Positions 50,870 through 62,215 of a stretch of 64,000 nt of DNA are shown piece after piece. The notes below the pieces were generated by a model that was not told the origin of the DNA, ran no database searches, and saw nothing but the letters and a program-made list of their open reading frames with translations. The position numbers and the translations under genes were made by a program. This DNA is from Alligator mississippiensis. Lineage: Eukaryota > Chordata > Crocodylia > Alligatoridae. The stretch covers positions 251,907,956-251,971,955 of the forward strand of contig NC_081824.1 of assembly GCF_030867095.1 (NCBI RefSeq), given 5' to 3'. Position 1 is the stretch's first letter. Every line of letters starts with the position of its first letter.

Positions 50870-51245
50870 GGTGATCTCCTTGGGGATGGTCCTGCTTCGA
50901 GCAGGGGTTGGACTGGAGCAGCGCTTCTCAACCCCGGGGGTCGCGGCCCTAAAGTAGGTGGGGAGACTATATGAAAGGGTGGGGAATAGACGTTACAAGT
51001 GGATCGGCAAACTTTTAAAAAATCGGTTCTCCTTTAGGAAGAAAAGCATGGGGAAACTGTGGCTTTTCTCTTGCAGGCTGGCAGAGATCCCCCTATATCT
51101 GCCCCACACAGTGGGGGCAGGGGGCACTGGGTTCGGGGCTGGCCATCTGTGTTTCCAAATGGGTCCTGGTACAAAAGAGGTTGAGAACCACTGGACTAGG
51201 TGACCTCCTGAGGTCCCTCCCAACCCTAACTTTTTCTGTGATTCA
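50870..51245 (+). mobile_element. CR1 3' tail split by a MITE
   Basis: CTGCTTCGAGCAGGGGTTGG before the MITE and GACTAGGTGACCTCCTGAGG after it are the two halves of one CR1 end. Confidence 0.85.
50919..51193. mobile_element. hAT-type MITE (8-bp TSD) inside the CR1 tail
   Basis: 275 bp. Ends CAGCGCTTCTCAACCCC and GGTTGAGAACCACTG. TSD GACTGGAG (50911-50918) versus GACTAGGT (51194-51201). The intact CR1 target sequence supports the right-hand copy. Confidence 0.85.
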
Positions 51246-52782
51246 GGAGCTTCCAGGCTACTCCCTGTGCCCCTGCTGGCACAGTGGGTGTTAGGGGGCT
51301 GCCAGGAGCTGCATGGGTGGGCTGGTGGCTTCCCTTTGGTCACTGTTTGCCAGATGCACTTCCCAGCATGGGCAAGGCTGGCATTGCAGGCCTGGACCCA
51401 CTCTTTCCAGGTCACTTGGGTCATCTGTAGGGACTTAAGGGCCTAGCTTTGAAAACTTCAGTCTTGTGTGTCAGAAGAGCACACGCCTGAATTCTGAGGA
51501 AACCACCAGCTCTGCCTCGCACAGGTGCCAGGGAAAGCTTTCCTCACATGCAAGCAAAGTTTCTGAGCTCCGGGCTTAAAGGAAAGAGGGAGCTATTAAT
51601 TAATGAGTAGGCGCGAAGCAGAACTGAGCGGAAGGGTCTGCCAATATACATCAGTTACCTGGGTCATATAAATCAAGTTGCATGTATTCGAGATGGTCTT
51701 TTTTTGGCAACTCTGGGTGTTCAAGGGAGACTTTTTAATCTTTCTTTAATGGATCAACTTGAGTTAGACAGGCTGTTTTATTACAGGTTATCCTTGGGCT
51801 GATATTGCAGATTATGGCCACACAGGACTGAATGGTTGTCTTTGTGCTGCAGACCATGTCTGCCTGGAACCTCATCCTTTTGGAGATAAGTCAGAGATCC
51901 TTTTGCTCCAAAAGCACCAGCCTCTAGCAGTTAAGCTGAAGGGGACTGTCCTTTTAGAGTAACGCTGGTCCACGATGTATAGCTGAAGAGTTCTGAGCGC
52001 AGGGCAGAGCTATTGTGTTCCTTGCTTTGTTACAGTATAGTCACAAACATCAGATGGGTAGAGAAGAAAAATCTTCCTAATTCCTGAGTGCAAAGTTTTG
52101 TTCTCGGGCCAAAGGCTGTGTCTGTGCTGGTATGTTTAACAAAGGGTTAAGCAATGCGGTGGTATATGGGGAGTTAGGGACAGTGTTCAGACTTGTAGGA
52201 AAAGTGTTGTTCAGATGAGAAACCATTCCTGAGTATTTAACCTTCTAAGAATCTTTATTTTGAGCAGGCTTGGCTTTTTTCCTCCTTTGGGGTTTGAATA
52301 CATAACTGCCTGCAACGGTGGGACCAATATTGGCCATCTAGTCATTTAACTTGTTAATTTTAAAAAATAAATGGTGAATAGAGTTACAGAAAAATCTCCC
52401 ATATGAAAACCCTGTGGCAAGCCAAAATTCTGGAAGGATTTCCAGCCCATGTTCAACCACACAGAGAGGTAGTTAACGGCCAGTGGCTGTCAGCCAGGAA
52501 CTTTAGAAGTGAAGCAGATGCTCGGGCTGTGTCTAAGCTATGATACCTCAGCTAAATTTCCCCATTCTTTCTGCCTCTGCTGATGCAGGCATTGGTGGGG
52601 AAGGCCAGTGTGATCCAGGTTATGGATGGCTGCTGGCATGCTAAAGCGACATGTATGCTTAAGTGTGCTTGTCCTGTGAAGTCATGCTAGAATACGGAGT
52701 TGGCACAAGGCGCCTGGTGTGAAGCACAGCTGTGCTTTGTATCTGTGTAACACAACAGTGCCTGTAAGTGCACTTGAACCAG
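51246..52782. other. No gene or named repeat recognised
   Basis: Presumed first intron of the gene starting at 50493, or intergenic. Confidence 0.4.
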
Positions 52783-53060
52783 CATAGGCAGACAAGGTTC
52801 CTTGGGTGAATTTGATATCTTTTATTAGACCAACCCAAATAGTTGGAAAATAGTTATTAAGCAAGCTTTCGGGTTCAAAAACCCTTCGTCAGGCTAAGGA
52901 AGTTTCAGCAGTTGGTGTGTGCTCTTCCTGGATGGACTCTTCATTCCATGGATGGATGCTGTTCTTCCTTTAAGATGGTTGTTTATTTTAGAAATAATTT
53001 TCCTGCCTTCTCCCCAAAGCAATGGGACGGCAGATCTGAATAGAGGGAGTTAACGTACCT
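52783..53060 (-). repeat. PLE terminus with the best-kept hammerhead-like core
   Basis: Minus strand: GCCTGACGAAGGGTTTTTGA, ACCCGAAAGCTTGCTT (52859-52896), then CCAACTATTTGGGTTGGTCT and AATAAAAGATAT. Upstream on the minus strand, CATCCAGGAAGAG is shared with the PLE at 37.85 kb. Confidence 0.75.
52859..52896 (-). ncRNA. Hammerhead-ribozyme-like motif
   Basis: On the minus strand: CTGACGA (52892-52886), an extra A, stem II GGGTT/AACCC, GAAA (52870-52867) and the palindrome AGCT. Bases on either side (AGC and GCT) can pair as stem I. Type I hammerheads with a tiny stem III are reported for Penelope-like elements. The extra A before stem II is unusual, so activity is doubtful. Confidence 0.4.
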
Positions 53061-53979
53061 CCAGAAGTGACTCCTGCCCCTTCCTCCTTGGCTATGTAGG
53101 GCCTTTTTGTTGCAAAGCATAAGGGGCACAGAATGTTCTGAAGTGAGTCACAAAGCTTGGAGGAGGATGGATAGATAGATGTCTCTGTTCTCTGTAATCT
53201 TGATGTAAAAACACAACCCTGTGGCTATTATGGTTGTGACGAAAACCTAAACAATATAATACTCAGAAAGGCCTCCCTGAATTTGCAGAGAGTCTGAAAC
53301 AATAGTTCCTGAGGGTAGGACTTGCTCCTTTTGTTTGGAGGGTACTGTAACTTGGGAGCCAAGATAATTAACTAAGCGTCTGCTTATTGAAGCATGCTAG
53401 CACGTATCTCTATTAAAGACTTAAATAAGCGATTATTGAAATGCAGGGCATAGCTTTCTGTGGAAACCATAGACGAGTAGCTGGATGAGACTTGGGTGGA
53501 ATGGAAGATGTTTAAATGAAGATGAATAGGCCTTCAACAGTGCAGGGTCAGGAGCTACAAGGGTGCAGTTGGTTTCAGTTTCCAGAGGGTGAATCAACAT
53601 TCAAAAGTTTGGGGAATGTTGTTGTAACCCTTGGGCTGGAGAGGGAGCCGCAAAGAAGGTCTGCTTTGGATAAGTAATGTGCATGTTTATGGGAGGGGAA
53701 GGACAGGGCCCAGAATCATGCAGAAGGCTTTCTAGTACACAGGCTGGCTACTTGCCAGACTGACAAAAAGCCAGACTCTGGTCCCAGCCCAGAGGCAGAG
53801 TTGTGTGTTGCAAAGCAAATGGCAGTCTTGCATCTTTGGACCTGCATTACATGTTCAAATGACCCACCTGCATGTTTATTACCTATCTAGAGGGGGGAAA
53901 ATGCTTAAAAAAACTCTTAAAAATATCACTGCTGTAATGAAGATACTAGTTTGTGTGTTGATGGCTGAAAGTAAGAGCT

Positions 53980-54180
53980 CAAACATGCCACAGAAACCCA
54001 GAGGTTCCTGGCTGGAGGTTCTTGCCCCTCTGCTCAAGGTCAGACTAGTTGCCCATTTAGGGTCAGGAAGGAATTTTACCCCATGGTCAGGTTACTGTGG
54101 ACTGTGGAGGGGGTTTGTCTTTCTCTTTGTCAGGGGCATGGCTCTTTCTTTCTTGGATCTCTCACGCTTATTTTAACTGC
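53980..54180 (+). repeat. Old LINE-like 3' region (CR1/L3 type)
   Basis: CTGCTCAAGGTCAGACTAGT, GGGTCAGGAAGGAATTTTAC and a GGGGCATGGCTC block. A second diverged copy lies at 56790-56960. Confidence 0.5.
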
Positions 54181-54308
54181 TTGCAGTAGCAGGACATTGA
54201 GGCTGCTGGCAGATGGGGTGGGGGGGGAGGGGAGGGGAATCTGGCTCACTAAACTTGGCATGCTACGGTGCCCAGCACATGCCCAGAAGTTGGACCTGGT
54301 TCTCCCAA

Positions 54309-54428
54309 CATCTGTATAGATTGGATGCTTTAGTGAAGTTTTTTTCGTGCTTTCATCTAATAGCTGATTGAATTGACTTTAGATAAAATGCCATAAAGTC
54401 CCACTGAAGCACCCAATCTATACAGACT
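54309..54428. mobile_element. Foldback MITE
   Basis: Two inverted arms of about 58 bp meeting almost without a spacer: TCTGTATAGATTGGATGCTT at the left, GAAGCACCCAATCTATACAG at the right. One arm of the same family is at 26768-26840. Confidence 0.8.
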
Positions 54429-54627
54429 CTGGGCAAGTTGGGTCAAAGTAAGGTACATTTTTTGTTTTGTCGTCCCCCCCCCAAATGTCTGCCAGTGCCC
54501 TGACAGTCCTTATCCCCCCCCTGTACTTTACCTTTGGCAGGTTAGGGTGCTATGCCTTGTAGTTATGTGGCAGGGTTGATTGTAATAATGGGTTAGACCT
54601 GGATTAGTATGGTATTGCTTGAATAGG

Positions 54628-54703
54628 GATGATACTGTTTTGGGCAAGGGATTGGACTCAATGACCTCCAGAGGTCCCTCAGCCCTACTTTTCTATGATT
54701 AAT
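54628..54703 (+). repeat. CR1 3' tail
   Basis: GGGCAAGGGATTGGACTCAA, GACCTCCAGAGGTCCCT and TTTTCTATGATT. Confidence 0.8.
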
Positions 54704-56780
54704 TGCATTCTTCCTCTAAAAGCCCTCATGGGATATAGAACTTGAATAATTGAAAGGCCCCAATTCTGGATCCACATGGACCAATGTCTGGATTGGGGCC
54801 CGGTTAAGAAATAAGGAAGTGAACGTTCTTGAGAGATTCATTTGGCTGTGTTGCTTGTAGCACTTTGCTTTTGTAATTTTTACTATATGAAGTTACTCAA
54901 CTTTGAGGAAACTGAGAATAGGAAAATACTACCGAAGTGCAAAGCAGCCAAGTGAATGTTGTTCTGGGATCACTTGAATGCATGAATATCCTAGCTCTTC
55001 TACTATTTCTAACTCTGCAGCCCTAACATTGCCTTCATGTAGCTTGAGGGTTTTCTTATTTAATTTAGTAAAGAAGCTTGGAAGTTAAAAGAGAGGAAGT
55101 TCCCCAGTGCGCTAGCTAACAGGCAGCCATTGGCCAAGAGACAGCTGGTGCCATTTAACAATCAAGGCCAACTGCATGCTTAGTCAAACATGTGCGTACT
55201 TGTGGACATTTGCAACTACTTGTTCTCCAGATGGCATCTTCCAAATGTGCAGAACTTTGGGAACAAACCATCAAGTTCCTTCTAATTTGGTAAAGGTTTG
55301 ATATCTCAGTAAGAGTTCGTTCTGCATCAGGGTGAAGCTTCAGACTGAGTGGTGCTAGAGTTATCGGTGTCTGAATTGCATCCTGCATTTGGGAGGAGGG
55401 GGGGAGGTTGGTGAGATTGAATGGGTGGTAAAATCCTCTTTTTTTTGGTTTAAAAGGGTGTACATCTCTCACTTACCTTTTTTGCAGAATGACTTAAAGG
55501 AAGCCAGGAGGCAATGACAAAAATAATTTCCTTGAAGATGAGATTTGTTTCCCCATGCTTTGGGACCCAGTGTTTTGCAGGAAACATTTTCGGAAACTTG
55601 CAGCCATGTGAAAACAGGAAGGTCAAGACTCCTTATTTAGTGGCCCTGATTTAAGGTGATCTCTCCTGCACCCTGTAAAGCCCATGCTGCTTCATCCTGA
55701 TATGAGGTGCTCCTGTTTTGCTTGTCAGCCTGCTGCCCTGAATCCTCTTCTCTTTAGGGGCATAAAAGGGCTCTCTAGATTGACAGGGGGTTGAAGTTTG
55801 CAGTACCTTTTGTGGGTTGTGATGAAAACAAAGGCATTACATGGAAAGCTCAGGTCTCCTAAGCTCTGCCTCTATCCCACCAGGAATACCCAAATCCAGA
55901 AGGGCTTTTGTCCACAGCCAGGCTGTGGACATTTACATTAGTCCCCAGCCAGGCTGAAGCTAGGCCTCTCCTTGCAGAAGCCACCCATCTTCTCATCTCT
56001 TGTGGCTATGAGGCATTTTTACTTCCACTCAATGGTGTGGTGTAAGGTTATGCTCTCCACAGGTTGTATCTCTGTATTCCAAAGGAAAAAAGCCCAAAAT
56101 TGCACCCAACTTCAGGGAGACCCTTGGTTTCTTGGCCAGTTGCCAGCACAGCCCTCAGTGGAGTAGATCTGGGCACTCATGGAAAACCAGCCTGGGCTGG
56201 ATAACAGGCAAGGTGAGCAGTTTCCTGTTCCTAGCCAAACACAGGCACATATGATGCCTATTCATGACAGCCCTGCCTTGACAGGGAGCTCCTACGTGAC
56301 CATTAGTGTCCTGTGGCTGAGGCGGTGAGGTATTGCCGAATTCCCACATTACAGCTATTGCTCTTGGCACCTGCTCAGGAGGCTTACCTTCTTGGGGGCC
56401 CTCCTGTTGGTTTTGTTTTTTTACATGGAGCTTTGTCAAAACTGTTGCTCTTGTTTACATAGTAAACGGGAGCTGGCGTGATCCTGCCTGCCCTGGTATT
56501 CATGTGCTAGCCTTGCAAAAATGCTTCTCAGTACTGCTGCATGGTCTGTTCTCAGTACCAGGTATTGATTTGCCCTGCCTCAGAGTGGGAACTGCCTGTT
56601 TGTGGGTCATGCCTAGAAAGCATGTATGCTTTTCCTGTCTCCTGAAGTGCTTCGTTATACTTGCAAAGCAGAAAGTCACACAGTCTCCTGCTGTCCCCAC
56701 CCTAGTGACTATTGTCAGTGTTCAAGGAACAGACATGTCAAGGGAATAGGCTCCTGTGTCCCTTGAGCCTTAAACAAAGC
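54704..56780. other. No gene or named repeat recognised
   Basis: Intron-like or intergenic sequence. Confidence 0.4.
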
Positions 56781-56784
56781 TGGG

Positions 56785-56965
56785 TAGATGGTCTTCCTCC
56801 TCTGCTCAAGGCCAGACCCATTTGCCACATTTGGGATCAGGAAGGAATTTTGCTCCATGTTTAGATCCGCTTGGAGTGGGGGCAAGGTGGGTGGTTTGCC
56901 TTCCTCTATTGTGGGGCCATGGCCCTCTTCCATTGATGTCTTCAGTGTATTTTGACAAACTACTT
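56785..56965 (+). repeat. Old LINE-like 3' region (CR1/L3 type)
   Basis: CTGCTCAAGGCCAGACCCAT, GGGATCAGGAAGGAATTTTG and TTGCCTTCCTCTATTGTGGG; partner of 53980-54180. Confidence 0.5.
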
Positions 56966-57244
56966 CCTATTTTTGCAGTGGCTGTTCTGGGCTATCTAGG
57001 ATTCTGCTCTGTATCCTCTTTTGACACCCTAATATTAACCTATAACCAGGGACCTACCTAAATTGCAGTGGAAGTTTGGTGCTATTAATCCCACTCTTTT
57101 CACCACATGATCAGTATATAACAAACAAACTGGCTGTCATTAAAGACCCCAAACAGTATGTAGTTAGAAATAAGAGTCCATACCACTTAGCAGCAGCTTA
57201 TGTAGAATTCGAGATATCCCTGCTCTGTCACGCTAAAATAACAG

Positions 57245-57450
57245 AGTGCTCTTTATTAGCAGGTTTTGAAGTGTTTCGCAAAGGAGAACAGTATTGGTCC
57301 TATCTTGTAGATGGGAAAGCAGAAGTAAAGTGACTTGCTGATTTGCCCAAAGTCACCCTGTAGTTTGGTGGAAGAGTGAGAAATGAAACTTGTGTCCCCT
57401 GTGCCAGTGCAGTGCTTTAGTCACTAAACCACCCTCTGCAAGTCTCAGTG
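57245..57450 (-). repeat. MIR-like SINE remnant
   Basis: CTTGTAGATGGGAAAGCAGA, AAGTGACTTGCTGATTTGCC, CAAAGTCACC and TTTAGTCACTAAACCACC appear in the reverse-complement order of MIR. Confidence 0.65.
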
Positions 57451-60038
57451 ACTTAATAGGATTATAGGAGATGTCCCCAGCAGGACGCCTTTGCTCATGT
57501 TATGCCTACAGTGCTTTACTTCCCTCAGTAAATATGCACCGTTGTCCTGGCTTTGTTTTTCTTCTGCATGCAGTCCAAGTATCTTGTGGTTCTGCTGTTG
57601 CCTGTCTCCACCTTTCTAATGACCCTCCTAAGTTTGTGCTACCTTTTTGCTATGCCTGTAACACCTTCCCAATTAATATGTACAAAGGCCCATCCTTTTA
57701 AATCTCTGCAAACCCAAGTTGGGGAAATACCTGTAATCCCCAAGGTCTCTGTACTATTTTGTAGTATTGTTCCAGTTTGTACCATCAGATTGTGAGCCCT
57801 GTGGAGTAAGGATGTTGTATTTTTTTCAGCAGGCTTTATATGGGGTTAAGCCTTGCATGCTTTACACCTACTCAACTACTTAGTTTTGTGAAATGTCAGA
57901 GAAGTCTTTCTGCACGTTACAGTTAAAACGATTAGCTCAGCTGAGTGACGTGCTAATTTTTTTTCTTCTTTTCAGGGGGAGGTTAAATGTTTATTAGAAG
58001 CAGCTTGAAAATTGCTGTGAGCAGAAAATAATTGGAGGGTTTAATAAAAGCAGTCTCCCTTCTCTCACGAAAACTGAGTGAATGGAATGCCAGTGGAAGC
58101 GGGGACTACGGCCCTGGCTAGAGGCAGGAATAGACCTGGACAGGAAATTTTAAGAGTCCTCCTTTGTGCCAAGCACAGTGCTCTGGCATAGCATCTTGCA
58201 TCTGAGCTGTAGCCCCTCTACCCAGTTTGTAATGTGCACAAGCGAGGCTGCAGAGATTTCCCTTCCCCTACCCTCAGGGTTCTCCCTTTATCAAGTCCAT
58301 CTATAACCCAGTTTGGAATGTGAATTTGGGTCCCTTGGATTGAAAGAGGTTAATGCCCACTGAGCTATCTTGCAGGACTCCAAGAGTTTACAGGGCACAT
58401 GACTGGTTCCAACGTCTTGCTCTTTGTAGAGAAAGATATAGGAAGATGTTGCATATGGACAGTGCCCTAAAAAACATATGGTAGGGAACTAACATGTTAT
58501 TGTGACTTAAGATTCTCCTATGACTTCTGAAAGCTTGGAACAAAGCTTGACTGTTCAAGGTCCAAATTAGCCTTTGTGTATCAAAGGGATATAATGACTT
58601 AAAATGCTGAGAACTGAATAGGAATTAATGCTTGTAAAGTGGCTGCACACAGCTGCTGGTCATGAAAACCAAGTCTAGTTCAGATGCGGTAGGTCTCATA
58701 GTTCAGTGCCTTGCACCTTGTCTAGTTGTAGGTAAAATGCTACTCTTCTGACTTGGTGGCATTTTGGACCTATTCTTTATCATGGTTAGTGACAACTATA
58801 GAGGATGAAGCCTGGTGAAGCTCTGAGAAGGGAGTTGCTATTGCTCTGGGATAGTTAATGATGGGCTGTAAAGTCAAGGCTTTAACAACCTTCTTTGTCT
58901 CCAACAATTTATGCCATGTCCTTCAGGTGTTCGCGTAATGGGCTATAGCCTACGTAATCCTATGCAGGACCGTTCTGTAAACATGAATAACTTTCCACGG
59001 GACAAAATAAGAGGCTAATACAGCTGTTGCAAAGAGCTTCCAGTCTAAGCATAAATCAAGTATGATGAATGTAGATGGACCTTAGAGGTAAAAGAGGCAA
59101 GGGCTACCTCAGTGAGGATGTGGCTACTTTACTTCCATCTTTCTCCCCCACAGATTGATGCTGAGGATTAAGGCACCTCCTTGTCTCTCCTTGGAATGTC
59201 TTACTGCTGAAGGTCCCTGACTGCCTGGCGTGTCAGACCTACAGATGATTGGGCACCGCAGAGTCTCCAGGAAAGCACTTTTATTAAGGACTTCCTTTGA
59301 GGCACCCCTCTTCATCCTCTGAGTAACGAGATCTACGTCCCTCCCTCCGGGTGAAGGCCAGGCCCTTGGTGCCATGGATACTGAATCGACATATTCGGGA
59401 TATTCCCACTACTCAGGTCACTCTAAAAAAGCCCACAGACAAGGGTATGGAAATTGTTATTAGTCATAATCGATGCTGTTGTCTGGCAAATGTCACAGGG
59501 AGGGAGCGGGGAGGGAATACCTTTTCTGTAAATCATGCTCAAATCCCCATCAGAAAAATGTGCTTTGGCTTGCAGTCTCCTCAATGATGGACCGTCTCCC
59601 TGAGGGACAGCAAAGGGGAACACTGGAAATAATTATGCCCCTTGCTTAGCTGTTGTCAACCATGTCTGAGGCCTTGTAGGAGCATAGAAGATGGTCATGG
59701 AAGAAGATTGGCATTTTCATTTAGTGAGTGAGGGAGCTGGAGAGAGTCTCCAGATGGTATAGTCAGGCTTCAAGCTGATGCTCATCTGCTGTACCTTCCC
59801 ATCTCTTCCACTCCTTTTCATCTCTGTCAGCTGGGGGCAAAGTTTCTCATTTTCCCCCTCTATTCAGCTGTCACTTATTAACTTTTGAATACAATGCATG
59901 TAATTGCTGTCTGCCCACCACAAGTAGCTTATCAGATTTAGTTGGAGGAAAGAACAGGTTTTTAGAGCTCAGTAGAAAAGCTCCTTTTCCTGGGAATGCT
60001 GGAGCTGTTCAGCAGCGTTGTAAAGAGAGAATATTTTG
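57451..60038. other. No gene recognised
   Basis: A MIR-like trace is possible near 58290-58370. No exon of the gene at 50493 was recognised. Confidence 0.4.
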
Positions 60039-60046
60039 TTCTAGAC

Positions 60047-60452
60047 TGGGGTGCTCAATCTCAGGCCTGTGGGCCAGATCTGCCCTGTGGTGCCTTGTCA
60101 CCTGGCTTATGGGGCTAGAAGTTTAGCAGTGGGGGAGTGGTGGCCCTGCTCCCTTGTTGCCAAATCTCTGTACCTATGGGAAGCCCCAGGCTCTGCATTC
60201 TGGATCTGGCACCTGATCCCAGCACATGGGGCTCAGTGGGGGTGCAGTGCCAGGCCCCAGGGTCCAATCCTGCCATGCAGGGGGTGGGAGTGGCTGGCGC
60301 TGGGCCCCCAGGGCCCAGTCTCAAAGCAAGGGGACAGGAAGGGCCAGTGCTGGGCCCACAGGGAGCCAGTACCTGTAGGGACCAGTCCTGGTGTGCAGAC
60401 AGGCCTCGCACCAGTCATCTGGCCTGCAGGACCAAAAGGTTGAGCACCCCTG
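60047..60452. mobile_element. hAT-type MITE (406 bp)
   Basis: Ends TGGGGTGCTCAATCTCAGGC and AAGGTTGAGCACCCCTG are inverted repeats. TSD TTCTAGAC (60039-60046) and TCCTAGAC (60453-60460), 7 of 8 identical. The interior is G+C-rich with repeated CAGTGCTGGGCCC-like words. Confidence 0.83.
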
Positions 60453-61110
60453 TCCTAGACACCCTTGCCACCCAGGTGGTAGCTAACTGCACAAAGCATG
60501 TAATGTCACATGGTAAATGTGACCTAAATTACAAAAGGAAAAAAATAAAACAACCCCAGCTGCAAAGACTTGAGGTGGGCTGAGCTAACTTTTGAATTTC
60601 AGTAGTTTTCATGTTGCTTGCTGGAGGGGGAGAAAAAATTCCAGTTCTGTAAAAGGGAGGCTCTTCTTTCTCCTCGGTCCTATTTTTGAGCAGAAGGCCA
60701 AATTTTCATCACCTCCCTCCACTTCCCCTCCTCCCCCCCCCAAAAATTGGCCTGTTTGTGAACGCTTGGAATGCAGCACAAAGCTCTCTTGGAAGTTCCA
60801 ATCCAAGAGCCTTTGTGTATCTCTGGTGGATCTTATTTGTTATTTAAGATGACAAGCTTTCCCTTCCTTCTGCTGCCCTCCCTGAAAGTCTCACCCCATT
60901 TAACTTTAATAGGCTTCAGTTAAACTGAAATGAGAGGGGTTGGACACACGACTGGAAAGCTAAGATTAATGTGTGATATAGAACTGCGGAGTGTGCTGAT
61001 CCTTTTGTGAATATACACACGAGCCACTTAGCTGTTCAGACTGAGAAGGAGGAAAATAAAACTAGTTGGGACAGTGCTCTCATGCTTGCCACAGGAGTGG
61101 TAGAAATTAT

Positions 61111-62215
61111 TTGATTCCTAGATTCCTAGATTGTAGAGTTGGAAGGGACCACAATGGATCATCGTGTCTGACCCCCTGCCCCTGGCAGGAAAGAGGACCG
61201 AGGTCAGATGACCCCAGCCAGGTGACTGTCTAGCCTCCTCTTGAAGACCTCCAAGCTAGGTGATAGCACCACCTCTCTTGGAAGCCCATTCCAGACTCTG
61301 GCCACCCTTACTGTGAAAAATTTCTTTCTAATATCTAACCTAAATCCACTCTCAACTAGTTTACACCTGTTATTCCTAGTCACTCCCTGGGGCGCCTTGG
61401 TAAACAGCGCTTCCCCTATTCCCCATTGAACTCCCCTAATAAATTTATAGGCAGCCACAAGATCTCCCCTCAGCCGTCTCTTGTGAAGGCTGAAGAGATT
61501 CAGCTCTCTCAATCTTCTCCCGTAGGGTCTATCACAAAGGACACTAATCATGTGAGTGGCCCTCCTCTGGACCCTCTCCAGATTCCCTGCGCCCCTCTTG
61601 AAGTGCGGCGCCCAAAACTGGACACGGTACTCCAACTGCGGCCTGACCAGTGCCGCGTAGAGGGGGAGCATCACCTCCTTTGTTTTATTAGTCATGCACC
61701 TGCTAATGCACGACAAGGTGCGATTGGCCTTGTTGATGGCCTCGTTACACTGCCGGCTCATGTTCATCTTGGAGTCAGTTATGACTCCGAGATCCCTCTC
61801 TGCCTCCGAGCGTCTGAGAAGGACACTCCCCAACCTATAGGTATGCTGGGGGTTCCTCCTTCCCAGGTGGAGTACCTTACATTTATCTTTATTAAATTGC
61901 ATCCTATTTCTCTCTGCCCATTGATCCAACCTGTCCAGGTCAGCCTGAATCTGCTCCCTGCCCTCCGGTATACTAACTTTGCCCCATAACTTGGTATCAT
62001 CAGTGAACTTGGAGAGGGTGCTCTCCACGCCCTTGTCCAAATTGCTGATGAAGATATTGAATAATATCATTCCGAGGACTGAACCCTGCAGGACCCCACT
62101 GCCTGCCTCCTCCAGGCTGATAAGGAACCATCCACCACCACTCTCTGGGTGCAGTCCCTAAGCCAGCTGGCCACCCACCTGACCGTGTAGGCATCTACTC
62201 CGCAGTCTGCTAGAT
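61111..62215 (-). mobile_element. CR1 LINE 3' half, youngest copy in the window
   Basis: A minus-strand reading frame from 62070 to 61204 is open for 288 codons: [20 protein letters not shown], the catalytic-type block [31 protein letters not shown], then FRLDIRKKFFTVRVARVWNG and LPREVVLSPSLEVFKRRLDS. The tail ends at TAGATTCCTAGATTGTAGAG. 5'-truncated, so not mobile by itself. Confidence 0.93.

Noticed and set aside
57076-57333. 85-codon frame as an exon of the gene at 50493
   Set aside because: Its second half overlaps a MIR-like SINE and there is no homology.
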